This document shows positions 29,001-35,280 of a stretch of 64,000 nucleotides of DNA, in pieces. The stretch is taken from the NCBI GenBank assembly GCA_023663185.1, contig JAMPHY010000015.1, forward strand, positions 19,575-83,574, written 5' to 3'. Positions within the stretch are counted from its first letter, which is position 1. Each line of letters begins with the position of its first letter. The position numbers and the translations under genes are program-made. The DNA comes from Clostridiales bacterium. Lineage in GTDB: Bacteria > Bacillota > Clostridia > Lachnospirales > Lachnospiraceae. Under the pieces are notes generated by a model, which was given only the letters and a program-made list of their open reading frames with translations, did not search any database and was not told where the DNA came from.

Positions 29001-30621
29001 GACGGTGCTTCCGGTTGACATGCAGCTTAAAGGCGTCAATGAAATGCCGTCTATGGCGATGATAATGGTTATCGACCATTCGGGGAGTATGCTCGTCGGT
29101 GATGCGTATTCTAGCGCGAGCAATTTAGACCTTGCCATAAGAGCGGCTTCGGTGGCTGTGGACAATTTAAGGGACGAAGACTATGTGGGCGTGCTGGTTT
29201 TTGACGATGTGTACGACTGGCAGGTGGGATTGACGAAGGCGGACGATAAAACCGCAATTAAGGACTCTATTAAGAGTATCAGCGAAGGTGGCGGAACCAC
29301 GATTAAACCGGCGCTTAAGGAAGCGTTTAAGGCAATGGCTGAGTGCGACGCTTCTATTAAGCATGTGGTGCTTTTAACAGACGGAATGGGCGAGACTAAC
29401 GATTTCTCAGACGTAATCCACTCCTATTCCAACAGCGGAATTACGCTTTCAACGGTAGCGGTAGGGGCTTACTCGGATACGGAGCTGCTTGAGGATTTAG
29501 CAGATGAGTGCGGAGGCAGATATTACTATGCCGATATCTCCAGCGATATACCGAAGATTTTTGCACAGGAAGTATTCTTAGGCGGCGACAGCTATATCCA
29601 GAATGGCGAGTTTTCACTGTCCGTACTTGGCAATCATGAGCTGACGGAAAATCTTTTCGCGGACGGCTGGCCGCTAATCTACGGCTATATTTCGGCTTCG
29701 CCTAAGACGGCGTCAAACGTAGTGATTGCCTCGGAGCAAAAAGGCGATCCGATTCTCACCGTATGGCAGTACGGTTTAGGAAGAACGGCGGCTTGGAACT
29801 GCGACGTTTCGGGAGAGTGGAGCGGAGCTTTTGCCGGAGAAGAGGACTATGTCCAGTTATGGAAAAGAATAGTGGACTATTCTACCGGCAACGCCAGTAT
29901 AAGCGAGGACAGCGTAGACGTGGTGACTGCGGGGGAATATACCGAAGTGGTTTATAGAGCACAGGAGTATGACGCTGATATCGAGATATATGTGACGCTT
30001 ATTGAGCCTAATGGCGATACACGAGAGGAGAAGCTTCACGCTACCGCGCCGGGCAAATATGAGGCGGAGCTTTTCACGCCGCAGACAGGCTTGTACCACT
30101 TTAATATCAGGCGCACATCAGGGGGAGATATTCAAAACTATGTAACGACGGCAGCGGCGGTACAGTTTTCGGACGAATACAAATTCGACGTAAGCACGGC
30201 GGCGTATCTTAATTTTATGGATAAATACGGACGGCTTATCACTAAGGAGGACGCCATATGGTCTCATATAAAGGCGACGGCGGGAGAGAAATATTCGCTG
30301 GCGAATATTCTGATTGCGCTTGCAATCTGCTTATTCATAGTGGATATAGCGCTGCGGCGCTTCCAGTATGCGCCGAAGATACCGGCATTTATTACGGCGA
30401 GGGCGTTAAGACGCAGCGGACAGAATGAGAATGCGGCTGATATGGCTGGACTTTCATCAATACAGCCGACAGAAAATACAATGGAAGCGGTAATGAGTGA
30501 TAGACAGGAAAAAGGCAGGACAGCGCAGCAATCCTACAGAAAGAAGCAAAAACCTACGCAGGCGGAGCCGTCTTTAGATACTTCGAGTTTGCTTAAGAAG
30601 AAGGACGATAGGAACCTGTAA
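26089..30621 (+). CDS. Giant BatA-like membrane protein with three VWA domains
   Basis: This 1510-residue protein appears to fuse two Bat-type proteins. Half one: an N-terminal TM (LLPLLFLAAVPVIIILYLL), a second TM near 60-80, then a VWA domain with an intact MIDAS DTSGSM (95-100) and a long beta-rich region. Half two begins with two TM helices near 600-645, then a VWA domain with a degenerate MIDAS DISNSN (651-656), an amidotransferase-like segment (RILVISGLNADISGF, then CGFICCGGEDSFALGGY) and a third VWA domain with intact DHSGSM (996-1001). A final TM near 1410 precedes a basic cytoplasmic tail. Most of the protein should be extracellular. It probably works with MoxR and DUF58 as a metal-dependent adhesion or assembly unit (inference). 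Confidence 0.9.
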   Translation: MIFESLLPLLFLAAVPVIIILYLLRPRGRDYLISSNLLWQKLLKNEQAKTFFEKFVNNILMYLQILITVLLIVALMSPFINMNSKTQGRSILLIDTSGSMQHTDVSGKSRLEEAKEQAIDYVRSAESMRCCIMTVDETGVKMLAVDITDTDSLIQTLRGITCSDSGGSLTLAQESIDMLMGDSEENAANLVVFTDGNGAEDFDGLRAAAGKELHVVGSAVYNVANDYTVFSSREDGLYDVVVSVSNYGDEGVSFDVGLYDEDDKLIALTNMSLNPMESKTCLFEGTEWKGQTLTSRIDGISFSKNESGGQPDNVSDSLLQDNVSRAIKGRENNINGLLVGNGNTFIEKAYTAVTGQSISKSENDTVAGYEVNDVTGALGKDDAYNVVIYDAGQTPKAEGYNRLVFGSMGGDYIEELENIVLDMTDCDLTASLSGFTIGVNTAYCFELPEGAVSFLEYDGKCVGYYRETGNHKEIVVGFDIRESDFPLRAEFPIFLANAMLYLSDTSWLATNVYYAGEEIALQPWAEIDRSSFEKRPAKAGLYQLGNDEYQESYVVRFCTSTESDGRKTAESVLDLAGMQLNKVKRTLRNVFLLLALILLLVEWIIYVRKMRYHGKFYLVVRGVVAICVILAILGISIRIGSGQTATVFVVDISNSNEEHLAETEKYLHDTVDKMPNGNVYGIVTFGKNTLVEQFLTSEKSYMGLMSVPEKTATNFEDALSKALTLIPGDYKKRLVVITDGKETRGDIDNMASALSTGQVELLTLLYEDEVGDDAYIDDVTLPSYLHPGDKYSITVMVASNYDTDAVIALYNGSSLIEENSVHLNKGSNRFVFNKQVASDAGAGSMENLRIQVKAPGDTCEENDFYSAYSVVEAPPRILVISGLNADISGFSSILNAAGCDYNMVSAINAPYTLEQMLEYKSIILADTYIDDLPDGFIDNLETYVKDYGCGFICCGGEDSFALGGYRDTVIETVLPVDMQLKGVNEMPSMAMIMVIDHSGSMLVGDAYSSASNLDLAIRAASVAVDNLRDEDYVGVLVFDDVYDWQVGLTKADDKTAIKDSIKSISEGGGTTIKPALKEAFKAMAECDASIKHVVLLTDGMGETNDFSDVIHSYSNSGITLSTVAVGAYSDTELLEDLADECGGRYYYADISSDIPKIFAQEVFLGGDSYIQNGEFSLSVLGNHELTENLFADGWPLIYGYISASPKTASNVVIASEQKGDPILTVWQYGLGRTAAWNCDVSGEWSGAFAGEEDYVQLWKRIVDYSTGNASISEDSVDVVTAGEYTEVVYRAQEYDADIEIYVTLIEPNGDTREEKLHATAPGKYEAELFTPQTGLYHFNIRRTSGGDIQNYVTTAAAVQFSDEYKFDVSTAAYLNFMDKYGRLITKEDAIWSHIKATAGEKYSLANILIALAICLFIVDIALRRFQYAPKIPAFITARALRRSGQNENAADMAGLSSIQPTENTMEAVMSDRQEKGRTAQQSYRKKQKPTQAEPSLDTSSLLKKKDDRNL

Positions 30622-30636
30622 TGGTTCAGTACGCAG

Positions 30637-30775
30637 GCGGCAGGGGCACATATGCTTACTGGAAAGGCACGCTCTCGCTCCGTGAAAAATCGCAGCGGTA
30701 CTAAGCTCGAAAATACCTCGCTAAGTACCGGCGTTTTTCAAGGACCTTTCCAGTAAGCATATGTGCCCCTGCCGC
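30637..30775. repeat. Long inverted-repeat element, copy B (core on - strand)
   Basis: A perfect 31-bp inverted repeat (30637-30667 and 30745-30775) encloses 77 bases. Read on the minus strand, the interior matches copy A and copy C: TCCTTGAAAAACGCCGG, TACTTAGCGAGGTATTTTCG, AGCTTAGTACCGCTGCG and TTTTTCACGGAGCGAGAGCG. It lies between the convergent ends of the VWA gene and the CPBP protease gene, where it could also end transcription from both sides, although no T-run follows either arm. Confidence 0.85.
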
Positions 30776-30808
30776 TTGTAAAACGGACTGCTCTATAATG
30801 CTGTATAC

Positions 30809-31486
30809 TCAACCAATAAATAATATCAGCATTAAGTCATATATTGTATGTGCTATTACTGAGTTCCATATGGTTTTCCCTTTTTTTAATAATATACAAA
30901 AAACTATTCCCCAAATTAACGCACTAAAACTTTGAGCGATTATTCCTACAAAATCAAAAGCACCAAATCTTAATAATTTAATAAAGTAAGCGGGAAAATG
31001 TAATGCTATAAATAATAAGGTTGTTATTAGCATTGCTTTTTTCTGCGGCATTATATTTGCTAATGCGTTATATCCCCAACCTCTAAAAACAACTTCCTCA
31101 ACAAAGCCAACAATAATATATTTTATGATTACGAACCATAAGATAATTTCATTATTAAACCAAAAACCTTTATGATTTATCAGCATCATTATAATTATGT
31201 AAAGCAATGAAATTGTTATCGTTAAAATCAAAGATTTATTAAATACAGGTCGGGAAAACAATTCATTTTTGTTCAATTTCAATTTATCGCTATTTCTAAT
31301 AATTAGGAATATTGCAGGTAATACCCATATAACTCTGCTTATATAACTATAAATATATGCCCCAATGCTAACATTATTTTTGAAAATATAATTTGAATAT
31401 CCCCAAGCGTCCGTAACGATTGTCCATAAGATAATGAATCCAAATAGTGTTAATATGATATATTTCGCTGTGAGTTCTTTTTTCAT
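30809..31486 (-). CDS. CPBP family intramembrane metalloprotease (Abi/CAAX-like)
   Basis: This 225-residue protein has about six to seven hydrophobic segments and the conserved CPBP motifs: EEVVFR (130-135), FxxxH around His163 (LFIALHFPA), and a last His in VIAHTIYD. Glu and His residues should bind a catalytic metal in the membrane. Family members process prenylated or membrane-bound peptides, and some protect against self-made bacteriocins. No bacteriocin gene is visible nearby. DNA is A+T-rich compared with the operon to its left. Transcribed toward the left, convergent with the VWA gene. Confidence 0.9.
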   Translation of the reverse strand: MKKELTAKYIILTLFGFIILWTIVTDAWGYSNYIFKNNVSIGAYIYSYISRVIWVLPAIFLIIRNSDKLKLNKNELFSRPVFNKSLILTITISLLYIIIMMLINHKGFWFNNEIILWFVIIKYIIVGFVEEVVFRGWGYNALANIMPQKKAMLITTLLFIALHFPAYFIKLLRFGAFDFVGIIAQSFSALIWGIVFCILLKKGKTIWNSVIAHTIYDLMLILFIG

Positions 31487-31534
31487 ATGCTATCAACTCC
31501 ACAAACTTAGATTTGTGAATAGTCCAACATAGGT

Positions 31535-31563
31535 ATTTTACTACAAGCGCACTCATACTTCAA
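31535..31563 (-). promoter_or_regulatory. Promoter of the CPBP gene
   Basis: On the minus strand TTGAAG (complement of 31558-31563) and TAAAAT (complement of 31535-31540) are separated by 17 bases. The sequence upstream (CTAACCAAAATTTAATTGA) closely resembles that before the methyltransferase promoter at 34197-34225. Confidence 0.55.
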
Positions 31564-31612
31564 TTAAATTTTGGTTAGTATTTTCTCGGTGCAGGAAGAG
31601 CGGAAATTCTAA

Positions 31613-31641
31613 TTGACATATTTTCATGCCCGTTGTAATAT
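31613..31641 (+). promoter_or_regulatory. Strong sigma-A promoter for the PBECR4-like gene and its leader
   Basis: TTGACA (31613-31618), 17 bases, then TAATAT (31636-31641). Transcription should begin near 31648, giving a leader of almost 200 bases. Confidence 0.6.
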
Positions 31642-31647
31642 AATAAT

Positions 31648-31844
31648 AGAGACGGGCAACTTGAGTGTCGGTCAAAGCGTTGATATAAGGTGTTGTGCCA
31701 GAGAGCAGTACCTTACGAGCTTTGAATGGGTTTGACGTTTACCGCATTCTGGCTAGACTGTGAATATACAGTTGAAAGAAAACGTCAGGAAAGCTCTGCG
31801 AAAGCAGGGCTTTTCCTGTCCTATGAGAAAAAGAGGTAATTTGA
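31648..31844 (+). ncRNA. Candidate structured leader RNA (unclassified)
   Basis: This fills most of the only gene-free stretch above 300 bases (31487-31844). Complementary segments suggest folding: GTCAAAGC pairs with GCTTTGA, AAGGT with ACCTT inside it, and CCAGA with a later TCTGG, which would form a pseudoknot or alternative fold. A strong hairpin GGAAAGCTCTGC-GAAA-GCAGGGCTTTTCC (31788-31816) sits ~30 bases before the start codon. I do not recognise a known riboswitch. An attenuator or regulatory leader is inferred. No T-run follows the hairpin, so it may block the ribosome or stabilise RNA rather than terminate. Confidence 0.4.
31779..31821 (+). repeat. AAAACGTCAG/GAAA-loop hairpin repeat, copy 1
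   Basis: The sequence AAAACGTCAG followed by an AAAGC(T/C)CTGC-GAAA-GCA(G/A)GGCTT hairpin occurs here and again at 35145-35189. The two copies bracket the PBECR4/GNAT/methyltransferase/zeta segment. Confidence 0.6.
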
Positions 31845-32423
31845 ATGCACAATGTATATGACTGCGTGGAAGCTTTCGGGAAACTGTTAGATAAGGAATA
31901 CCAACTTGTATTAGGAAGAAAAAATACAGTTGTTAATCTGCAGATAAATTTTGAGAAAAAAGAATGTTTTCATTTGATGGGGCTTCAATATCTGACAGAT
32001 AGACCGGAATTAGTCCACGACAGAGGAAAAATATTTGATGCGATAATGGAACGCCGGATAACAGCAGAACATCTTCAATCGTCAGACTTGTATTATAAGA
32101 TTGAGGACAGAGTTGACATGTTACCATTGCTGGAGGACATGATTGACAATAACGATACAATCTTTAAGTATAATCGAAAGCTCAATACTTATTCAGTTAT
32201 TAAAGCAGATTATATTATGAAAAATAAAATGGAAGAAAGAAATTTATTTTTATTTCTGGCAGAAAGCAAAAAAGATGGAAAATATTTCTGCCGTTCCTTT
32301 TTCCCGCAAGACAAAATGGACTATACAAAAAATCAGGCGTCATGGACGTTGCTATATAAGAAGAAAATAACGCTTTCAACAGGAGAAGAGAGAATATTGT
32401 ATGACAGGTTACAAAGAGAATAG
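31845..32423 (+). CDS. PBECR4-like domain protein
   Basis: This 192-residue soluble protein resembles the PBECR4 group (phage/barnase-EndoU-ColicinE5-RelE-like nuclease superfamily), mainly through the segment ECFHLMGLQYL followed by DRGKIFDAIMERRIT and the C-terminal FLAESKKDGKYFCRSFFP..SWTLLYKKKI. Members are associated with mobile elements and are proposed toxins or RNases. I see no decisive catalytic set. The start at 31845 is preceded by AAAGAGG. The gene stands alone behind a strong promoter and long leader, with no obvious antitoxin. An assignment by memory of the family, moderately sure. Confidence 0.55.
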   Translation: MHNVYDCVEAFGKLLDKEYQLVLGRKNTVVNLQINFEKKECFHLMGLQYLTDRPELVHDRGKIFDAIMERRITAEHLQSSDLYYKIEDRVDMLPLLEDMIDNNDTIFKYNRKLNTYSVIKADYIMKNKMEERNLFLFLAESKKDGKYFCRSFFPQDKMDYTKNQASWTLLYKKKITLSTGEERILYDRLQRE

Positions 32424-32431
32424 TCACTAAT

Positions 32432-32875
32432 TTATAACAATCTCCTTAAATAAACCATATCCACGAGTTGAACGCCGCCTTCATATATTGGGTGGTCATA
32501 ATTATCTGTAAAAAAATTTTTAATGCGATGTGAGCGGATAAATCCACATTTTTCATAAAAAGGAATTGTCAGTGGACTATCGCCTGTTCCAACCTGTAAA
32601 ATTAAATACTGTCCTTTATATTTCATAGCTATAAAATCAATTAGTGTTTTTCCATACCCTTTGCCTTGACAATCTGGTTTAGTGGCAATATTTTTAATTT
32701 CAAGAATACCATTCTTTTCATCAGTAACAATACATTCAGATACAGTATCTACATCATTTAACACATACATTGTACCTTTATTAATATAGCGGTCTATCAT
32801 GTTTTCTTGCTCATCTGCCAATAAAAGTAACGAAAGGAATTGTTTTTTATTTGCTTTAACTTCTTTTATCTCCAT
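32432..32875 (-). CDS. GNAT family N-acetyltransferase
   Basis: This 147-residue acetyltransferase has a GNAT core: ILEIKNIATKPDCQGKGYGK with the Q/RxxGxG acetyl-CoA loop, then LILQVG and FYEKCGF in the last third. It transfers acetyl from acetyl-CoA to an amine, substrate unknown. It is the last gene of a leftward set (methyltransferase, GNAT, GNAT), 25 bases after the other acetyltransferase. The two GNATs are not close paralogs by eye. Confidence 0.87.
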   Translation of the reverse strand: MEIKEVKANKKQFLSLLLLADEQENMIDRYINKGTMYVLNDVDTVSECIVTDEKNGILEIKNIATKPDCQGKGYGKTLIDFIAMKYKGQYLILQVGTGDSPLTIPFYEKCGFIRSHRIKNFFTDNYDHPIYEGGVQLVDMVYLRRLL

Positions 32876-32900
32876 ATCTTTTTATCCTGCTCAAGTACCA

Positions 32901-33506
32901 TTAATGAGAAGTATAATGTAAGTTATCAAAATTTTTCACTTTATTACGATTGAGGTTATCATCATAAATATCCGATTTGTAATATTTTCCACCCTTTGCA
33001 CATGATAGATAACCGGAAATAAGTTCCATTCCCATAAATGCCGGATAATTATACCCATCCGAATCGGTAATCAGCCATGTAGAAGCCTCTTTGAACCCAA
33101 ATTGTGGATAATACTCAGGTCTTCCAAAAAACAAAATTGCCCCAAATCCCAATTCAGTCGCTTTGCATATCATGCTTTTGATGAGTGCTTTTCCAACATC
33201 TTTTTGCTGATACTCAGGCAGTACACTAAGCGGTCCAAAATTCAAAACAGGGATAATACTATCGGAGGTTCTCACTTCTGCTTTGCTGCAGATAATATGT
33301 CCAACGACAATATTATCAACTTCCGCAACCAGACTTAATTCGGGAATACCATCACGTGTCCGTAATTCATGAACCATCCAGTGTTCATATGGGCAGCCAA
33401 TACCACCCCGTTCAATTCTTTCAGGATATGAAAAGGCAGCTCTTGTTACTTCTTCAACTCTGCGGTAATCCTTTTCCTGCTCGGTTCTGATTGAAATATC
33501 TATCAC
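32901..33506 (-). CDS. GNAT family N-acetyltransferase
   Basis: This is a 201-residue GNAT enzyme with N-terminal IRTEQEKDYRRVEEVTRAAF, the substrate-side ELRTRDGIPELSLVAE, the VLPEYQQKDVGKALI acetyl-CoA loop and GAILFFGRPEYYPQFGF. This type resembles the YhbS subfamily. In the loop the usual GxG is DVGK, with Lys-Asp replacing the first Gly region, so cofactor contact is slightly atypical. It lies between the methyltransferase and the shorter GNAT in one leftward transcript. Confidence 0.87.
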   Translation of the reverse strand: MIDISIRTEQEKDYRRVEEVTRAAFSYPERIERGGIGCPYEHWMVHELRTRDGIPELSLVAEVDNIVVGHIICSKAEVRTSDSIIPVLNFGPLSVLPEYQQKDVGKALIKSMICKATELGFGAILFFGRPEYYPQFGFKEASTWLITDSDGYNYPAFMGMELISGYLSCAKGGKYYKSDIYDDNLNRNKVKNFDNLHYTSH

Positions 33507-33530
33507 CCTATCTACATCTTTCTTTGATAA

Positions 33531-34148
33531 TTATTTTACTTTCCTAGCAACAATTTTGTTTGATGCGTGCAAATGTTTCGGCACATTTGGATGTTCATCT
33601 TCAAACACATATGATTTAAACTGCAATATTTCCCAATCAGCATACAACTCTTTAAGCTCCCCATCTTTTGACAGACCAATTGCAAATGGTGCAATATCCT
33701 CAGATGCCGGTACAGTATCTGTAAATATTTGTATTATATGAATACCGCCTATATTTGTATGTTCTTTTGCGCTATTTACAAATTTTTTCCACTCATTCTT
33801 TGCTACAAAATGCAATGTTCCAAAACAAGTAATCATGTCATAATACTGTACAAATTTATATGTAGTTAAATCTGCTACAAATGAGTTTACTTGTACATTG
33901 GATAATTCACAAATATGTTTTAACTTTGCAATTCCATGTTCAGACAAATCAAACGCATCAACATGATGTCCCTGCCTAGCTAAATATATGGCATTTTGAC
34001 CTTCGCCGCAACCTGCATCTAATATCTTTGCCGGATTGTTGATTAAGTGCTCAAATTCAGTAATAGTTGAATTAGGCTTGTTGGAAAATGTAATAGTATC
34101 ATATTCCTGATATGATTTTTCCCAAAACGGAACTAAATTATCGCTCAT
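33531..34148 (-). CDS. Class I SAM-dependent methyltransferase
   Basis: This 205-residue methyltransferase starts with the TehB/tellurite-type motif FWEKSYQEYDTITFS. SAM motif I is ILDAGCGEGQNAIYLARQG, followed by acidic VDAFDLSEHGI and motif IV YYDMITCFGTLHF. The substrate is unknown. First gene of the leftward group with two GNATs, 24 bases apart, suggesting one small-molecule modification cassette. DNA is A+T-rich. Confidence 0.9.
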   Translation of the reverse strand: MSDNLVPFWEKSYQEYDTITFSNKPNSTITEFEHLINNPAKILDAGCGEGQNAIYLARQGHHVDAFDLSEHGIAKLKHICELSNVQVNSFVADLTTYKFVQYYDMITCFGTLHFVAKNEWKKFVNSAKEHTNIGGIHIIQIFTDTVPASEDIAPFAIGLSKDGELKELYADWEILQFKSYVFEDEHPNVPKHLHASNKIVARKVK

Positions 34149-34196
34149 ACTTTTCCTACCTCAAATTGTCTATTCATTAAATTGTTAAATATTGTT

Positions 34197-34225
34197 ATCT
34201 TAACACAAATACTCTCGCAAGTCCA
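34197..34225 (-). promoter_or_regulatory. Promoter of the methyltransferase/GNAT/GNAT operon
   Basis: On the minus strand TGGACT (complement of 34220-34225), 17 bases, TAAGAT (complement of 34197-34202). Upstream CTAACCAAAAATTCAATGG matches the region before the CPBP promoter. Confidence 0.55.
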
Positions 34226-34344
34226 TTGAATTTTTGGTTAGACTTTTTTTACGGAAAATTCAGTTTTCAAAAGACATCACACGATGTATAATATATAATA
34301 CAAGTATGTTATTTCGTACTAATTCAGAATTAAGAAGGAAGGTA

Positions 34345-34575
34345 ATGAAGAGTATGAAGCGAGAAGATTACATTTCCGATGAGTTGGTTGTTAAACGTGT
34401 GAATGAGGCAGTAAGGATTGAGTTAGAGAAAAAGAAGGCGCTGGACGTTCCGGTATTTATATATGACAGGGAAAAACAGGTTATATATCAGCAGAACAGC
34501 GATGGTTCTAGGGTAGAAGTAGGAGAGAGAATGTGGAAGGAGCGTTATAGTGAGCGAGTTGCTAAAAAAGCCTGA
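34345..34575 (+). CDS. Putative antitoxin partner of zeta toxin
   Basis: This small protein of 76 residues has its start placed at 34345, where AAGAAGGAAGG precedes the ATG, not at the upstream frame opening (34234). It is highly charged and helical (REDYISDELVVKRVNEAVRI), then a short beta-like part (VPVFIYDREKQVIYQQ). Its end overlaps the GTG start of the zeta-like gene by 26 bases. This is the layout of a toxin-antitoxin operon. I do not recognise a named antitoxin family, so the role is inferred from position. Confidence 0.6.
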   Translation: MKSMKREDYISDELVVKRVNEAVRIELEKKKALDVPVFIYDREKQVIYQQNSDGSRVEVGERMWKERYSERVAKKA

Positions 34576-35142
34576 AATTGTTGTTTTTGCCGGTCCCAAT
34601 GGCTCAGGTAAAAGTACTATTACTGAATTACTAAAGCCACCGATGGATTATATCAATGCTGATGAAATCAAGAAAAATCTTAAATGCTCTGATTTGGAAG
34701 CTGCGCAATTAGCGGAGAAGCAACGGGAAGAACATATAGGGCATATGAATGAGTTCTGTTTTGAAACAGTTTTGTCAACAGAGCGAAATTTAAATTTATT
34801 AAAAAAGGCAAAAGAAAAGGGGTATTTTATACGCTGCTATTATGTGCTGACTGCTGATCCAATGATTAATGTCTGGCGAGTTAAATCAAGAGTAGAGTCA
34901 GGCGGCATGATGTGCCAGAAGATAAAATTATTAAGAGGTATGTCAGAGCGCTTAAGTTGATAAAAGATTTGGTTAAAATCTGTGATGTGTGCCATATATA
35001 CGACAATTCAGGTAGTAAGCCATTCCGAATATTTAAGAAACGTAAAGATAAGGTTTATTTTGATGAATGTGTTGACTGGCAATTTGAAGATATTCGGATA
35101 TTGACAGCTTGTGATAATATGGAAAATGGAAAATTGAATTAA
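34550..35142 (+). pseudogene. Zeta-toxin-like kinase, frameshifted
   Basis: The N-terminal part has Walker A GPNGSGKST (15-23), NADEI and FETVLST, as in zeta toxins and related AAA kinases that phosphorylate UDP-N-acetylglucosamine or another small molecule. At 34901-34910 the frame breaks. In the first frame it reads SGGMMCQKIK and stops at 34960. In the +2 frame the expected sequence continues as VPEDKIIKRYVRAL to 35142 with conserved VCHIYDNSG. Adding one C (GGCGGC-C-ATGATGTG) would restore GGHDVPEDK. So one base was lost, or the read has an error. The GTG start at 34550 has GGAAGGAG before it. Confidence 0.85.
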
Positions 35143-35144
35143 GG

Positions 35145-35189
35145 AAAACGTCAGAAAAGCCCTGCGAAAGCAAGGCTTCTTTCCCCCCC
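35145..35189 (+). repeat. AAAACGTCAG/GAAA-loop hairpin repeat, copy 2
   Basis: Second copy of the hairpin seen at 31779. The stem is AAAGCCCTGC-GAAA-GCAAGGCTT with one mismatch, followed by TTTCCCCCCC. It may act as terminator of the antitoxin/zeta operon and may also mark the right end of an inserted cassette. Confidence 0.55.
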
Positions 35190-35280
35190 TAAACCAAATA
35201 TTGACATAGTGCATGATAAACTGTTAAAATTAATATAAGTATAGCATAATCGGAAACTAAAAGTACAGGGAGGATTATTT

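Noticed and set aside
31648-31844. c-di-GMP or other named riboswitch in the PBECR4 leader
   Set aside because: The conserved cores of riboswitches I know were not found there.
30809-35189. Complete prophage or integrative element
   Set aside because: No integrase, structural, replication or conjugation gene is visible, and there are no clear attachment sites.
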